Part shown: one piece after another, positions 4,180-12,823 of the stretch
Position numbering within the stretch: the stretch's first letter is position 1
Layout: every line of letters begins with the position of its first letter
Origin: a bacterium
Lineage (GTDB): Bacteria > SZUA-182 > DTGQ01
DNA: 15,691 bases
Direction: 5' to 3'
NCBI GenBank assembly: GCA_023512255.1
Contig: JAILZY010000080.1
Location: forward strand, 1 to 15,691
Made by a program: the position numbers and the translations under genes
The notes under the pieces: model-generated
Database searches by the model: none
Seen by the model: the letters and a program-made list of their open reading frames with translations, nothing else
What the model was told of the DNA's origin: nothing

Positions 4180-7020
4180 TTAGGGTAAGGTAGCAGAAGG
4201 GAGAATAAGATCAGCAGCCGCAAACATTTTTATCCAGTAGCCATACCCAGGAGCGAAATAGCGCAGATTACAGACAAAGGCCGGAGCCTTGGGATCGTAG
4301 AGTTTGGCCCCTTGGCAGTCAAAGCTACTTACCCGGAGGTATTTTCCAGAAATGGATGAGAAAAGCGCTTCGATGAGCGGGCCGCTCATCGGTATAAAGT
4401 TTATTACTGGTACATCTTGCATGGGACACAGGGGCGGGCTATCCTGCTGGTAGTAACAGGAATCAGGGCAGGGGGCTCCTATCAGGTTCCATCCCTCCTC
4501 AAGGTGGATGGATGTTTTGGAAGACAGCATAGGGCCGCTCAGCAGGAGGTATCCTGGCTTATTCATCTTGATCCAGTAGCCGTATCCTGCGGCAAGATAG
4601 GTCAGATTGTTGACAAAGGCAGGTACACTCTTATCCAAAAGGTGAGCTCCGTTGCGGTCAAAGGAGGTGATCCGCTGCCAGTCACCTGCCTGCTGCGGAT
4701 TGGCCGCATCGCGGATCGGGGAGTTTTGGTTATCTGAAAGGAAGGTACAAAGATCAGCCCCCTGGCGAAATTCGATCCCCGGCGGAAACCAGATCTCAGC
4801 CGGAGGCTGTTTTTTGTTAAAGATGCAGACATTGACCTGAAAGCTGATCAGGTTCCAGCCTGGCTGCAAGGGGATCTTTTGCTGGCTGACCGCAGTCTCC
4901 TGCTTCCCAAGATGCAGAATGGTTCCAAGATCGCTGGCTAGGAAAAGGTTTCGGGCTGAAGTGCCCCCTATTCCCCACAAAGGGCCATAGGCAGGCACAG
5001 AGCCAAGGTCTATCCACGATTGACCATCGTAGAAGAGGAGCCCGCACTGATAATGAATAGGCCCATTTTCTTGCTCGACAGCTCGATCGTAGGTAACAAA
5101 GACCTCATTGGCTGATACGCCCCAAAGATCATAGTAGCCGGCAGTCTGTGGGCAGCTCATAGCTGACCAGCCAGACCCGTCATAGTGGTAGATCTGGCTT
5201 TCGCTGATGGCAAATACATTGCTGGCTGAGCTGCACCAAACCTTGAGCAAATTGTCCTGAATATTATGGCTCATAGCGCGCCAGCTCTGGCCATCATAGC
5301 GCAAGATAGTGGCTCTGCCGCCGCCGCTTTCCGACCAGTCTCCGACAGTAAATATCGTCCGAGAATCGCTTCCCCAGATTCCCCGCAGCCTTCCCGCAGA
5401 AGGTGTGGTCATTTTCGACCATCGCGAGCCATTATAATGATAGACACCCTCGCCGACTGCATAGACATTACTTGGAGAGCTGCCCCATACCCCTTCGAGA
5501 AAATCTTTGATATTTTGAGCATCAGGCATTCTGCTCCAATGAATGCCATCGCTACTGTGGAGAATCTGAGCTTCGATCACAAGCTGGCCGCTATCATCCT
5601 CCCACCAATCCCCGCCGACCGCAAATAGCTCCCCTGAGAGACTGCCCCAGATATCAGAGAGAATGCCATATTCGGGCAGATCAATCGGAGACCAGACTTG
5701 ACCATCATAGCGGGCAATGAAAACCCTGGCTTCCTCCTCAGTGGCCGGATTTGGATGCCCGCCCACTACCCAGGCCGCCTGGCTTGAGTTGGCCCAGATT
5801 TGGAAACATGTTCCCTCATATCCCTTGGCCGATTGGCTAGACCAGGAGGCCCCATCGTAGATCAAGACAATTCCCCGGCTTGGGTAATCATACAGAAAGT
5901 TTCCGCCAACTACCATAACCTGGCCATTATTAGGATCAACCCGGACCGATCTTAGATAGCCGCAAGTATTTACTTCCTTGACCCTAGTCCAGGCTTGTCC
6001 GTCGTATCGAAGTATTAGCCCCTCCTCTCCAGCCAGGTCAGCTACTCCTACAGCGATGATATCATTAGCTGATCTTCCGGCTATCTTATTCAGACAAAAG
6101 CCCTCCGGAAGATCAGATGGGGTTACATCCTGCCAGAGGCCATTTCGACAGCAGAAGATGCGCTCACCCACTGCCCAGATGTCTCCTCCCTCCGCGGCCC
6201 AGATATCGTAGAGACAGACCGAGGGAATCTCCTTCATCAGGCTCCATTGGCCATGCTGATAATGCAGGATGACCGAAGATGGCTCCTGGGTGATACCTTT
6301 GACCCGAATGCCCACAGCAAAAAGATCATCCGGCCCCCTTCCCCAAATACTCTGAAGGTCTGGCAGGGGATCTGACGGCTCAAGGGCCTGATTCAGGCTC
6401 ATCTTGCTCCAAGCGCTTCCGCTCCAGTGAAGGATTAGCCCCTCTAGTCCGACAGCAAAAACATCGCTTGGCCCCGTGCCCCAGACATCTAGTAGGCAGC
6501 CGGAAAAAGCAGAATCCATCAACGACCAGCCACGGCCATCAAAGTGAAGAATGATTGGGCGGCCATCACTTTGTCCGCTTGTGCCGCCGACGGCAAAGAT
6601 ATCGCTTGCGGAGCTTCCCCAGATGGCGGTCAATTCTCCGCTCTCCTCCTCAAGAAGATAGGAGGCTATGGTTTTCCATCTTTGGCCGTCATAGTGTCCA
6701 ATAACCGCAGCGTTTAAGCCGAAGCCGACGGCAAAGATATCACTTGAAGAGCTTCCCCAGATATCATTGATCCAGTTGGCATTCATTAGCGGATATTGAA
6801 TTTCCCAGCCGGAGGCCACCTCAGCTCCCTCAGCATCCCTGACGAGAAGATCGGTAGGGGGGCAAAAGGGGCAGCTTGCCTGAATGATCACTACTCCTAC
6901 TGCTGCCATCATAGCCACCAGGATAAGCAAGCGATGATTGAAATTGAAAAAAATAGATCTTATTGCTCTTACACCCATTGCTCTTACACCATCAAGCATT
7001 TTTCTCCTCATTCCCCTCAT
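4180..7020 (-). CDS. Exported WGxS/AVG-repeat beta-propeller-like protein with twin GWNL-GYGYW modules
   Basis: The 946-residue protein has an N-terminal signal or anchor (hydrophobic residues about 31-48, ending A-S-C50; a poor lipobox because Gln is at -3). Residues about 80-710 hold some 14 repeats of roughly 45 residues, each with W-G-S-x-x-x-D/N-hydrophobic-F-A-V-G and then H-Y-D-G-x-x-W-S. The tryptophans fall near 88, 134, 180, 226, 274, 408, 458, 512, 549, 595 and 633, with degenerate units near 313, 359 and 686. Fourteen units would suit two seven-bladed propellers. The C-terminus has two related modules (about 718-830 and 840-946), each opening G-W-N-L-I and closing G-Y-G-Y-W-I-K-M, as seen in bacterial surface proteins. 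No catalytic residues stand out; a binding or surface role is inferred. The start at 7020 has GAGGGG nine nt upstream. Other in-frame Met codons at positions 4, 8 and 15 leave some doubt; a 15-bp tandem duplication encodes G-V-R-A-M twice here. Confidence 0.82.
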   Translation of the reverse strand: MRGMRRKMLDGVRAMGVRAIRSIFFNFNHRLLILVAMMAAVGVVIIQASCPFCPPTDLLVRDAEGAEVASGWEIQYPLMNANWINDIWGSSSSDIFAVGFGLNAAVIGHYDGQRWKTIASYLLEEESGELTAIWGSSASDIFAVGGTSGQSDGRPIILHFDGRGWSLMDSAFSGCLLDVWGTGPSDVFAVGLEGLILHWSGSAWSKMSLNQALEPSDPLPDLQSIWGRGPDDLFAVGIRVKGITQEPSSVILHYQHGQWSLMKEIPSVCLYDIWAAEGGDIWAVGERIFCCRNGLWQDVTPSDLPEGFCLNKIAGRSANDIIAVGVADLAGEEGLILRYDGQAWTRVKEVNTCGYLRSVRVDPNNGQVMVVGGNFLYDYPSRGIVLIYDGASWSSQSAKGYEGTCFQIWANSSQAAWVVGGHPNPATEEEARVFIARYDGQVWSPIDLPEYGILSDIWGSLSGELFAVGGDWWEDDSGQLVIEAQILHSSDGIHWSRMPDAQNIKDFLEGVWGSSPSNVYAVGEGVYHYNGSRWSKMTTPSAGRLRGIWGSDSRTIFTVGDWSESGGGRATILRYDGQSWRAMSHNIQDNLLKVWCSSASNVFAISESQIYHYDGSGWSAMSCPQTAGYYDLWGVSANEVFVTYDRAVEQENGPIHYQCGLLFYDGQSWIDLGSVPAYGPLWGIGGTSARNLFLASDLGTILHLGKQETAVSQQKIPLQPGWNLISFQVNVCIFNKKQPPAEIWFPPGIEFRQGADLCTFLSDNQNSPIRDAANPQQAGDWQRITSFDRNGAHLLDKSVPAFVNNLTYLAAGYGYWIKMNKPGYLLLSGPMLSSKTSIHLEEGWNLIGAPCPDSCYYQQDSPPLCPMQDVPVINFIPMSGPLIEALFSSISGKYLRVSSFDCQGAKLYDPKAPAFVCNLRYFAPGYGYWIKMFAAADLILPSATLP

Positions 7021-7044
7021 AATGTTTCGCCCCTCAATTGCTTT

Positions 7045-7378
7045 CCCGCTTTTGCCTGCGCGGGCAAGAGGTGGTCATTAGTCATTGGTCATTAGTCTCC
7101 CCGCTTTTGCGTGCGGGCAGGGGGCATCATGCAATGTTTCCCATCCTATCTGCCCCAGGTGGCCTGCCTTTTGCGGGCAGGGGAGGCAGGTGCGCCGACC
7201 ATTCATCCATGTTGCGCCTCCCCGCTTTTGCGGACGAGCAGGGGGGGTAATTAGTCATTAGTCATTGGTCGTTGGTCATCGGTCATTGGTTATTAGTCTC
7301 TCCGCTTTTGCCTGCGCGGGCAAGGGGTGGTATTAGTCATTTGTAATTAGTCTCCCCGCTTTTGCGTGCGGGCAGGGG
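7045..7378. repeat. Cluster of GC-rich hairpin repeats with TAGTCATTGGTCATT linkers
   Basis: At least five units of the type CCCCGCTTTTGCGTGCGGG-CAGGGG occur at 7045-7071, 7099-7124, 7220-7246, 7301-7330 and 7354-7378, with a looser one near 7162-7187. They are joined by runs of TAGTCATTGGTCATTAGTC. The pair 7045-7124 and the pair 7301-7378 are near copies of one another, so an ~80-bp dimer was duplicated. Each unit can fold into a short GC stem (CCCGC/GCGGG). The cluster fills most of the ~500-bp gap between the two giant exported-protein genes. No gene is credible here. Confidence 0.8.
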
Positions 7379-7380
7379 TT

Positions 7381-7408
7381 GTAGGGGCGTATCGCAATAC
7401 GCCCCTAC
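7381..7408. repeat. Perfect 12-bp-arm palindrome of the GTAGGGGCG family
   Basis: GTAGGGGCGTAT and ATACGCCCCTAC flank a CGCA loop, making a 28-nt perfect hairpin. The right-arm tail CGCCCCTAC recurs in interspersed copies A and B (near 3806-3815 and 3912-3920), which links this palindrome to that family. A second hairpin, CCCCGCC/GGCGGGG, follows at 7419-7440. Confidence 0.75.
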
Positions 7409-7418
7409 TGCTGCGATT

Positions 7419-7440
7419 CCCCGCCTTGTAGGAGGCGGGG
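7419..7440 (-). other. 7-bp GC hairpin downstream of the PKD-protein gene
   Basis: CCCCGCC (7419-7425) pairs with GGCGGGG (7434-7440) around an 8-nt loop, about 80 nt past the stop of the 1574-aa gene. With the adjacent 28-nt palindrome it could block or end transcription from that gene, but no U-run is present on the transcribed strand. Confidence 0.35.
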
Positions 7441-7470
7441 GAGCGGGCAGGGAAAAGTGCCAGTAATGTC

Positions 7471-7504
7471 GGTAATATTTTCCCTTAGCGATAGAACCAC
7501 TTAG
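7471..7504. repeat. Partial copy of the interspersed repeat (right end)
   Basis: GGTAAT followed by CTTAGCGATAGAACCACTTAG matches the right end of copies A and C (3844-3864 and 12524-12548). The left part, with TAACAAAG and CAATTGAT, is missing. It ends about 12 bp from the stop codon of the PKD-protein gene. Confidence 0.65.
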
Positions 7505-7516
7505 ATCAGGGAAAGA

Positions 7517-10500
7517 TTATTTGCCCGTAATCCACTGCCATAGAGCTGACCATGAGGATGAGAGTGATGAAATAAAGCACATTCCTCCGCTGCTTTTTTT
7601 GCGTGATCGAGCAGTTGTGGCTACAACCTCATTCGAGGGTTTAGAATCTCCCTTATCGCTCTTGGCTGTAACCTTATAGAAGTATTTGCACCCTGGCTTC
7701 ACCCCTCGGTCTGTAAAGCTGGTCTCAGCTCCAGTATGGATGATGCGGTACACTCCTGAGTCTCCATCTCGGCGCCAGATATCAAATCCGCTCTCACAGG
7801 AAGACTGATCGGTCCAGCTCAGAACCACCTGATCTTTCGCCACCGAGCTTATTTGGAGATTGGCTGGAGGCACAGGTACGGATTCGCACTCGACCACGGC
7901 CAGGCTGGTATAATCTGAGTATTCAGTAGCCCCAAGATCCATAATTGCCCGAACTTTATAAGCATATCTTCTGTCTATCTGGCAAGTTGGATCGATATAC
8001 TGAGTTACATTGGGAGGCAGCTCGGTCAGGAGGGTATAGCGGGCATCACTCATTGGGTTATCCTCATCCACGCAGCGCCAGATTTCGAAGCCAAGCTCAT
8101 GCTCTGCATGGTCCTCCCAACGGAGGTTCAGTCGTCTGGCATCGAATAGATCCTGGTTAGCCAGAAGGTTTGACGGGGCAGAGTCAGCCGCAAACAGGGC
8201 AAAGCGGCCCAGACGAGTAGCTGTAAAAACTAGGCTATTGCCAATCAGATGAACATTTTTCAAGCTGCTCTTCCATCTGCCGTCCTGGTCCTGGAAGCTG
8301 ACTATCAGATCTCCCATACTGCCCGCAAAGGTGGTCGGGTCAAATTGCAGGTGGACAATTATAGGATTATCTTCTCTGATGGGGAAATCCTCGGCCGCGA
8401 TCGGCTCTCCCTGCTCATCCATTAGGTTAATCTGATAGAGGGCAAATAGTGAGCTTGTGGTCGGATCAGAAAGCCGGCTTAGGCTGGCGATCAGAGAAGA
8501 GCCGGATTCAGACGTGTGGCTGCCTGAGGTGAAATCAGCCGGAAGATCGACAAAGCTCTGATCGCGAATGTCCTCATGGCCATCACCATTCAGATCGATC
8601 CAGCCAAGGCCATCTATCTTTCCACCTTCGACCCGGCTGATCAGTCGGGTAGCGCTCTTTAAGCACCTGCCCTGACCCCAGATATTCGGCTGAATGGGGA
8701 AAGCACAAGGCAAAGTGGCGGAAAGAGCTTGCTGGCCAGCTCTGGTGCAGATTATTCGGGCCGCGACCGTGTCGATATCCTCTCCCGCATAGCCTGAGTA
8801 GATCACCTTGTAGCAGGGACGATTTTCGTGGTCGGTTGTCGGCTCAGGTGCGCTGAAGCTGCCCACATGATCTTGCGAATCAATGGACAGTGAGGAGACG
8901 GTCTGATCCGTGTAGATAAATATCTCTAGTTGCTTGCTGCCGCTTTGGGCATCTTGAGTCTCCCGTGAGGATATGGTGAGCTTAGGCTGCCAGGCAGATG
9001 GATTCATGGTTATATTTACCACCTGGTTTGAGCCAGAGACAATCTCATAGCCTGCCCCTTGGTTGATATCCACTACGGGAAGATAGCCTTCCGCTCCTAC
9101 CACAAGCTGGTAGTTTCCCTCTCTGGCCAGATAAAGCGTATATTTTCCCTCACTATCTGTGATTGTCTGCTGGAGATAGGGGGATGAGCCTCCATCCATG
9201 CTCATAGCCACTACCTTTGCTCCGGCAATTGGTCCTTTGCCTGAGGCTCCGCTAACAAGCCCCTGAATCGTGCCGACAGCCTTTTTCAGAACAAGGTCTT
9301 GCTTGGTATCCTTGCCCATGACTACCCTGATTTGCTGGATGAGAGCACTTTCATAGCCACCGGCCGAAACCGCAAGAGCATATAGGCCGGGCCGCAGCTG
9401 AGATATGGCATAATTTCCACCTGCTCCTGACCAATAGTCTTGATTTTCTCCCAAAATTCTAATTTGGGCGCCAGAAATCGGCGCTTTGGTATCTGCATCC
9501 AAAACCCTCCCCTGGATGGAATTTAGGGTATAGACATCAACCCACAGGCTTTTTTCATCCTCGCAGTCACTGTTGCTGGCAATCAGGCGGATTTTATAGG
9601 AGCCAGGGCGATTGTAGATGTGTGAGCCATCAGGGTCGCGGCTCAGCTCGCCATCTCCGAAATCCCAAAGCAGAGAGGTAGCGCCGGCGGATTTATTCTG
9701 GAAATTGACCACCAGAGGAGCAGGTCCAGACAGGGAGCTGGTGGAAAAGTCTGCCTCAAGGTGTCCCTTGACTTCGATGGTAAGCGGCTCGGCCGTGCCA
9801 CACTCGTTGCTTAGGTTGACTACATAATTTCCCTCCTTGGTGAAGGTGTGAGTGGGATTGTGCCCTGTGGTCTGATTTCCATCACCAAAGGCCCAATGCC
9901 AAGTGGTTGAAGTGTCAGTAGCTGGGGCGTTGTCGTAGAAATGCACGGTCAGGGGGGCACAGCCGCTGGTTATATCAGCACTAATCAGCGGCTTTTCATG
10001 AACCTCGACCGATTTTACCAGACTGTAGGATTTGCCTAAAGAGCCGGATGCGGTAAGGGTAACATGATACGTTCCAGGAGAGGGGAAAATGTGGCTGGGA
10101 TTGCTCCCTGTGCCTGGTGTGCCATCGCCAAAGTCCCACTGCCAGTCGCTGATGGACACACCGGTGGGGGTGGCAGTGACGAATTTAACCTCCTGGCCAG
10201 AGCAGATCGGGCTCTCCGGCGTGAAGATCGGATCGGCATTTTCACCTGCATTGACGATGATAATATAGCGGACAGCGGTGTGGCTTCCACAATGATTGCT
10301 GACTTTCAGACTCACCCGGTATTCACCCGGCTGTTTGAACCGATAGGTCGGGTTTTGCTGGGTGCTGGTCCCATGATCAGCATCGCCGAAATCCCACTCC
10401 CATGAGGTTGGCCCTCCGGTTGATTGATCGGTAAATTTGATGGTTTGATTAACCGTGCCTGGATTGGCCGAGGGAGCGAAACTGGCGAAAGGAACTCCAC

Positions 10501-12241
10501 TGACCGCTATCTGTTTGGTCTTGGTTGCCCGACCACAAGGGGTATCAGCGGTCAGGGTAACGGTGTAGATGCCTGGTCTGGAATAGACATAGGTTGGGTT
10601 TGGCTGATTGCTGCTTCCCCCGCCTTGGCTTGAGTCGCCGAAATTCCAGCGGCAGTTTTCAATCTCACCTTGGGGTGATTTAGCGGTAAACTGAATGGTC
10701 AGTTGCGAGCAGTTGCCGGTCTGCTGGGTAGTGAAGTCTACTTCTGGAGCCCTGACCTCGATAAAGTTTCGTTTCTGCTCTAGGCTATATCCACATTTAT
10801 TGGTGGCGATTAGCCGCACCATGTAAAGGCCAGGTTTTTCGTATTTATGCTCTGGATTTTGCTTGGAGCTGATCCAGCCGTCGCCGAAATTCCATCTCCA
10901 CATCGTAGGCTCACCAGAGGATTGGTCAGTGAATTTCACCGTCTCACCCTGACAAATTACATTTTTGTCTGCCCGAAAATCAGCCAGAGGCTTGATGAGG
11001 ACATGAATCCATTTCTTTTGAGTCAGGGTATGCTCATCACCCTGGGCATTTTTCACTTTCAGGCTAACGTCATAGAAGCCTGAGCGCTGGAAGGTATGAA
11101 CTGGATTTCTGGCCGTACTGATATTGCCATCCCCAAAACTCCACTCCCAGCTAACCGGATCGCCCGTTGATTGGTCTTGGAAGGTTACCTGCAATGGGGC
11201 GCAATCTTCTAAGGCACCGGCGGCCAGGGTAAATGCAGCCCGAAGATTTGAGGAAGATGCTTGAACCGAAACCACACCTGCTTTTGTCTTAACGTTTTCA
11301 CCGCAGGCATTCTTAGCCTTCAAGACTACGGTATAGGTCCCTGGCTGGGTGTAGGTATGAACAGGGTTTCTCACCGTGCTGCTTGTGCCATCACCAAAGT
11401 CCCATTCCCAGGAGGTGGGATTGTTAGTGGAAAGATCGGTGAAGCTTACCTCAAGCGGTCCGCGACCGGTTGAGGTATTGAGGCTAAAATCAGCCTCAGG
11501 CAGGGCTGAGGTCTGAATAGTTTGTGTATAGGGAGCGCTCGTCCCGAAGGCATTGGTTACCGTCAGACTGACGGTGAAGGTGCCTGGCTGGCTGAAGGTA
11601 TGGCTTGGGTTTTGCTCATGACTGATGGCTGAGCCGTCGCCAAAATCCCAGCTCCAGGCAGTAGGATTGTTGAGTGAGGAATCGGTGAATTGAACGCTTA
11701 AGGGAGCGCAGCCGCTGGTCGCCGAGTAAGTAAAGCGAGCTTGCGGTGCGCCTTGAGGCTCAACTCCCACTGAGGTAAGATGGTAATTTCCCACCACTTG
11801 CTGGTCCCCTGGCCAGCTTTGGGCAGAGACTCCGCTGGCAGGCTCAAGTATGTACATGGTACCTTCGGACGGTCGCCATAGCTTAAAAGTCAGGGAATCT
11901 CCGATCGCGGCCCCATCCTTTTGCTGGGTTGATGGGTCATCGCCATAGGTGGCTATACTGTAGCTTCCGGCATCAGCCATAGCCTGATCAATGGCTACGG
12001 CACCAATGCAGCCGCTATTTTCAACAACACTGCTGTCAAACACACCGATCACATCCCCGACCTGTGGCCCCTGGCCACCGACAGTTACTATTCCCCAATA
12101 GGTGGCGGAGGCGGGAGTAGTCAGGTAGGTAAAAGGGGACACCGATATTGTCCCTGCTGCCCAAACTCGCGGACAGAGAAGGAAACACAATAGGCTGATG
12201 ATAAAAAATAATCCCCATATTTTTCTTCTACAAATGGCCAT
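7517..12241 (-). CDS. Giant exported multi-PKD protein with carboxypeptidase-regulatory-like, Fn3 and CFI-box-like C-terminus
   Basis: The 1574-residue protein begins with a classic signal peptide (hydrophobic core 9-22, likely cleavage after V-W-A near 28). Residues about 30-155 form a domain with G-D-V-I-G-V-F-D, Y-G-D-D and L-T-F-K-L-W motifs. Nine PKD domains follow (about 168 to 900), each with W-x-W-D/N-F-G-D-G and P-G-x-Y-x-V-x-L signatures. Two carboxypeptidase-regulatory-like domains (about 907-985 and 990-1080) come next, then an unassigned region containing a Ca-loop-like D-L-N-G-D-G-H-E-D (1216-1224). Two Fn3 domains occupy about 1357-1449 and 1457-1543. The tail, basic R-S-R-K-K then S-G-G-M-C-F-I-S-S near 1545-1559, resembles the CFI-box C-terminal signature but is unusually short. 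The ATG at 12241 has AGGAG nine nt upstream. The architecture suggests an extracellular or cell-surface adhesion or polymer-binding protein; no hydrolase domain is seen. The next gene on this strand is another exported protein. Confidence 0.87.
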   Translation of the reverse strand: MAICRRKIWGLFFIISLLCFLLCPRVWAAGTISVSPFTYLTTPASATYWGIVTVGGQGPQVGDVIGVFDSSVVENSGCIGAVAIDQAMADAGSYSIATYGDDPSTQQKDGAAIGDSLTFKLWRPSEGTMYILEPASGVSAQSWPGDQQVVGNYHLTSVGVEPQGAPQARFTYSATSGCAPLSVQFTDSSLNNPTAWSWDFGDGSAISHEQNPSHTFSQPGTFTVSLTVTNAFGTSAPYTQTIQTSALPEADFSLNTSTGRGPLEVSFTDLSTNNPTSWEWDFGDGTSSTVRNPVHTYTQPGTYTVVLKAKNACGENVKTKAGVVSVQASSSNLRAAFTLAAGALEDCAPLQVTFQDQSTGDPVSWEWSFGDGNISTARNPVHTFQRSGFYDVSLKVKNAQGDEHTLTQKKWIHVLIKPLADFRADKNVICQGETVKFTDQSSGEPTMWRWNFGDGWISSKQNPEHKYEKPGLYMVRLIATNKCGYSLEQKRNFIEVRAPEVDFTTQQTGNCSQLTIQFTAKSPQGEIENCRWNFGDSSQGGGSSNQPNPTYVYSRPGIYTVTLTADTPCGRATKTKQIAVSGVPFASFAPSANPGTVNQTIKFTDQSTGGPTSWEWDFGDADHGTSTQQNPTYRFKQPGEYRVSLKVSNHCGSHTAVRYIIIVNAGENADPIFTPESPICSGQEVKFVTATPTGVSISDWQWDFGDGTPGTGSNPSHIFPSPGTYHVTLTASGSLGKSYSLVKSVEVHEKPLISADITSGCAPLTVHFYDNAPATDTSTTWHWAFGDGNQTTGHNPTHTFTKEGNYVVNLSNECGTAEPLTIEVKGHLEADFSTSSLSGPAPLVVNFQNKSAGATSLLWDFGDGELSRDPDGSHIYNRPGSYKIRLIASNSDCEDEKSLWVDVYTLNSIQGRVLDADTKAPISGAQIRILGENQDYWSGAGGNYAISQLRPGLYALAVSAGGYESALIQQIRVVMGKDTKQDLVLKKAVGTIQGLVSGASGKGPIAGAKVVAMSMDGGSSPYLQQTITDSEGKYTLYLAREGNYQLVVGAEGYLPVVDINQGAGYEIVSGSNQVVNITMNPSAWQPKLTISSRETQDAQSGSKQLEIFIYTDQTVSSLSIDSQDHVGSFSAPEPTTDHENRPCYKVIYSGYAGEDIDTVAARIICTRAGQQALSATLPCAFPIQPNIWGQGRCLKSATRLISRVEGGKIDGLGWIDLNGDGHEDIRDQSFVDLPADFTSGSHTSESGSSLIASLSRLSDPTTSSLFALYQINLMDEQGEPIAAEDFPIREDNPIIVHLQFDPTTFAGSMGDLIVSFQDQDGRWKSSLKNVHLIGNSLVFTATRLGRFALFAADSAPSNLLANQDLFDARRLNLRWEDHAEHELGFEIWRCVDEDNPMSDARYTLLTELPPNVTQYIDPTCQIDRRYAYKVRAIMDLGATEYSDYTSLAVVECESVPVPPANLQISSVAKDQVVLSWTDQSSCESGFDIWRRDGDSGVYRIIHTGAETSFTDRGVKPGCKYFYKVTAKSDKGDSKPSNEVVATTARSRKKSSGGMCFISSLSSSWSALWQWITGK

Positions 12242-12823
12242 CTCTTCTATCTCCTTTCTGATCTAGCTCTTATGACAGCATAACTAGGTAAAAAAACTAA
12301 TTTTTTTAAGTGTGGTTTTGTAAAAGTCTCTGACTCCTCCCTCCCTTCTCTTATAACGGAATGGCTGAATTGATCTTTTTTGATGGATAAGCGCTCTTTA
12401 CCTAGGCATGGGGTTAATAGCAAAAAGAAATTGGTCCTCTTGTTAACAAAAACAAAATGCGCAATTTGGACGAACCCCCTTGTGTCTGCCCATACAATTG
12501 ATTGTGTAATTTGATCTGCTCTCGCACTTAGCGATAGAACCACTTAGCAAAAGAACCAAAATACCCCCAACTATGGTAAAATCTTTAATCGAGTGTCATA
12601 ATGTAAGGATACGCAATTCAAAGGCAAAAATATCGAAAAGTTGATATTAAAAAAAGTGTGATATTCTATTCGGCTGGAATAAAAAAATTACCTACAAGAA
12701 AAATGAGAAAATAGATAAAAAATTTATGGTCTTGAAAAATGGGAAGAAAAGTTAGGCAAGATCAATAGGTTTTTAAGCGATGTGCTAGGATATGCTAGAG
12801 AGATGTTTTGTGCAGGTAGAGGA
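12242..12823. other. Gene-poor spacer upstream of the PKD-protein gene
   Basis: The 582-bp gap contains the ribosome site of the PKD-protein gene (complement of 12251-12257), an A/T near-palindrome (AAAAAAA-CTAA-TTTTTTT around 12291-12308) and interspersed copy C at 12431-12548. From 12549 to 12823 it is A-rich sequence in which I see no gene or structure. An open frame at 12247-12543 begins inside the repeat and has no recognisable protein features. Confidence 0.6.
12431..12548. repeat. Copy C of the interspersed repeat
   Basis: It follows the order of copies A and B: TTGGTCCTCTTG, TAACAAA, AATGCGCAATTTGG, TACAATTGATT, TTGATCTGCTCTCGCACTTA, and ending GCGATAGAACCACTTAGC. It is in the same orientation as copies A and B but lacks the GC-rich palindrome core, where the sequence reads CGAACCCCCTTGTGTCTGCC. 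Confidence 0.75.

Noticed and set aside
4142-4183. ATG after a strong AAGGAGGAGGCG ribosome-like site
   Set aside because: The frame closes after 13 codons and the AAGGAGGAG is one arm of a perfect hairpin, which explains the match.
7045-7378. CRISPR array
   Set aside because: The units are repeated but their spacing is irregular, the linkers are themselves repetitive (TAGTCATTGGTCATT), and no cas gene is present.
7450-7464. Sigma-54-like TGGCAC...CTGC on the minus strand
   Set aside because: The distance between the GG and GC elements is 11 nt instead of 10, the -12 is poor, and it lies more than 400 bp from the next start.
12247-12543. 98-codon minus-strand frame
   Set aside because: It begins within interspersed copy C, has no recognisable domain and sits entirely in the leader region of the PKD-protein gene.
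12785-12798. CTAGGATATGCTAG near-palindrome downstream of smr
   Set aside because: The arms are only four bases with mismatches inside and no T-run; it is too weak to call a terminator or operator.
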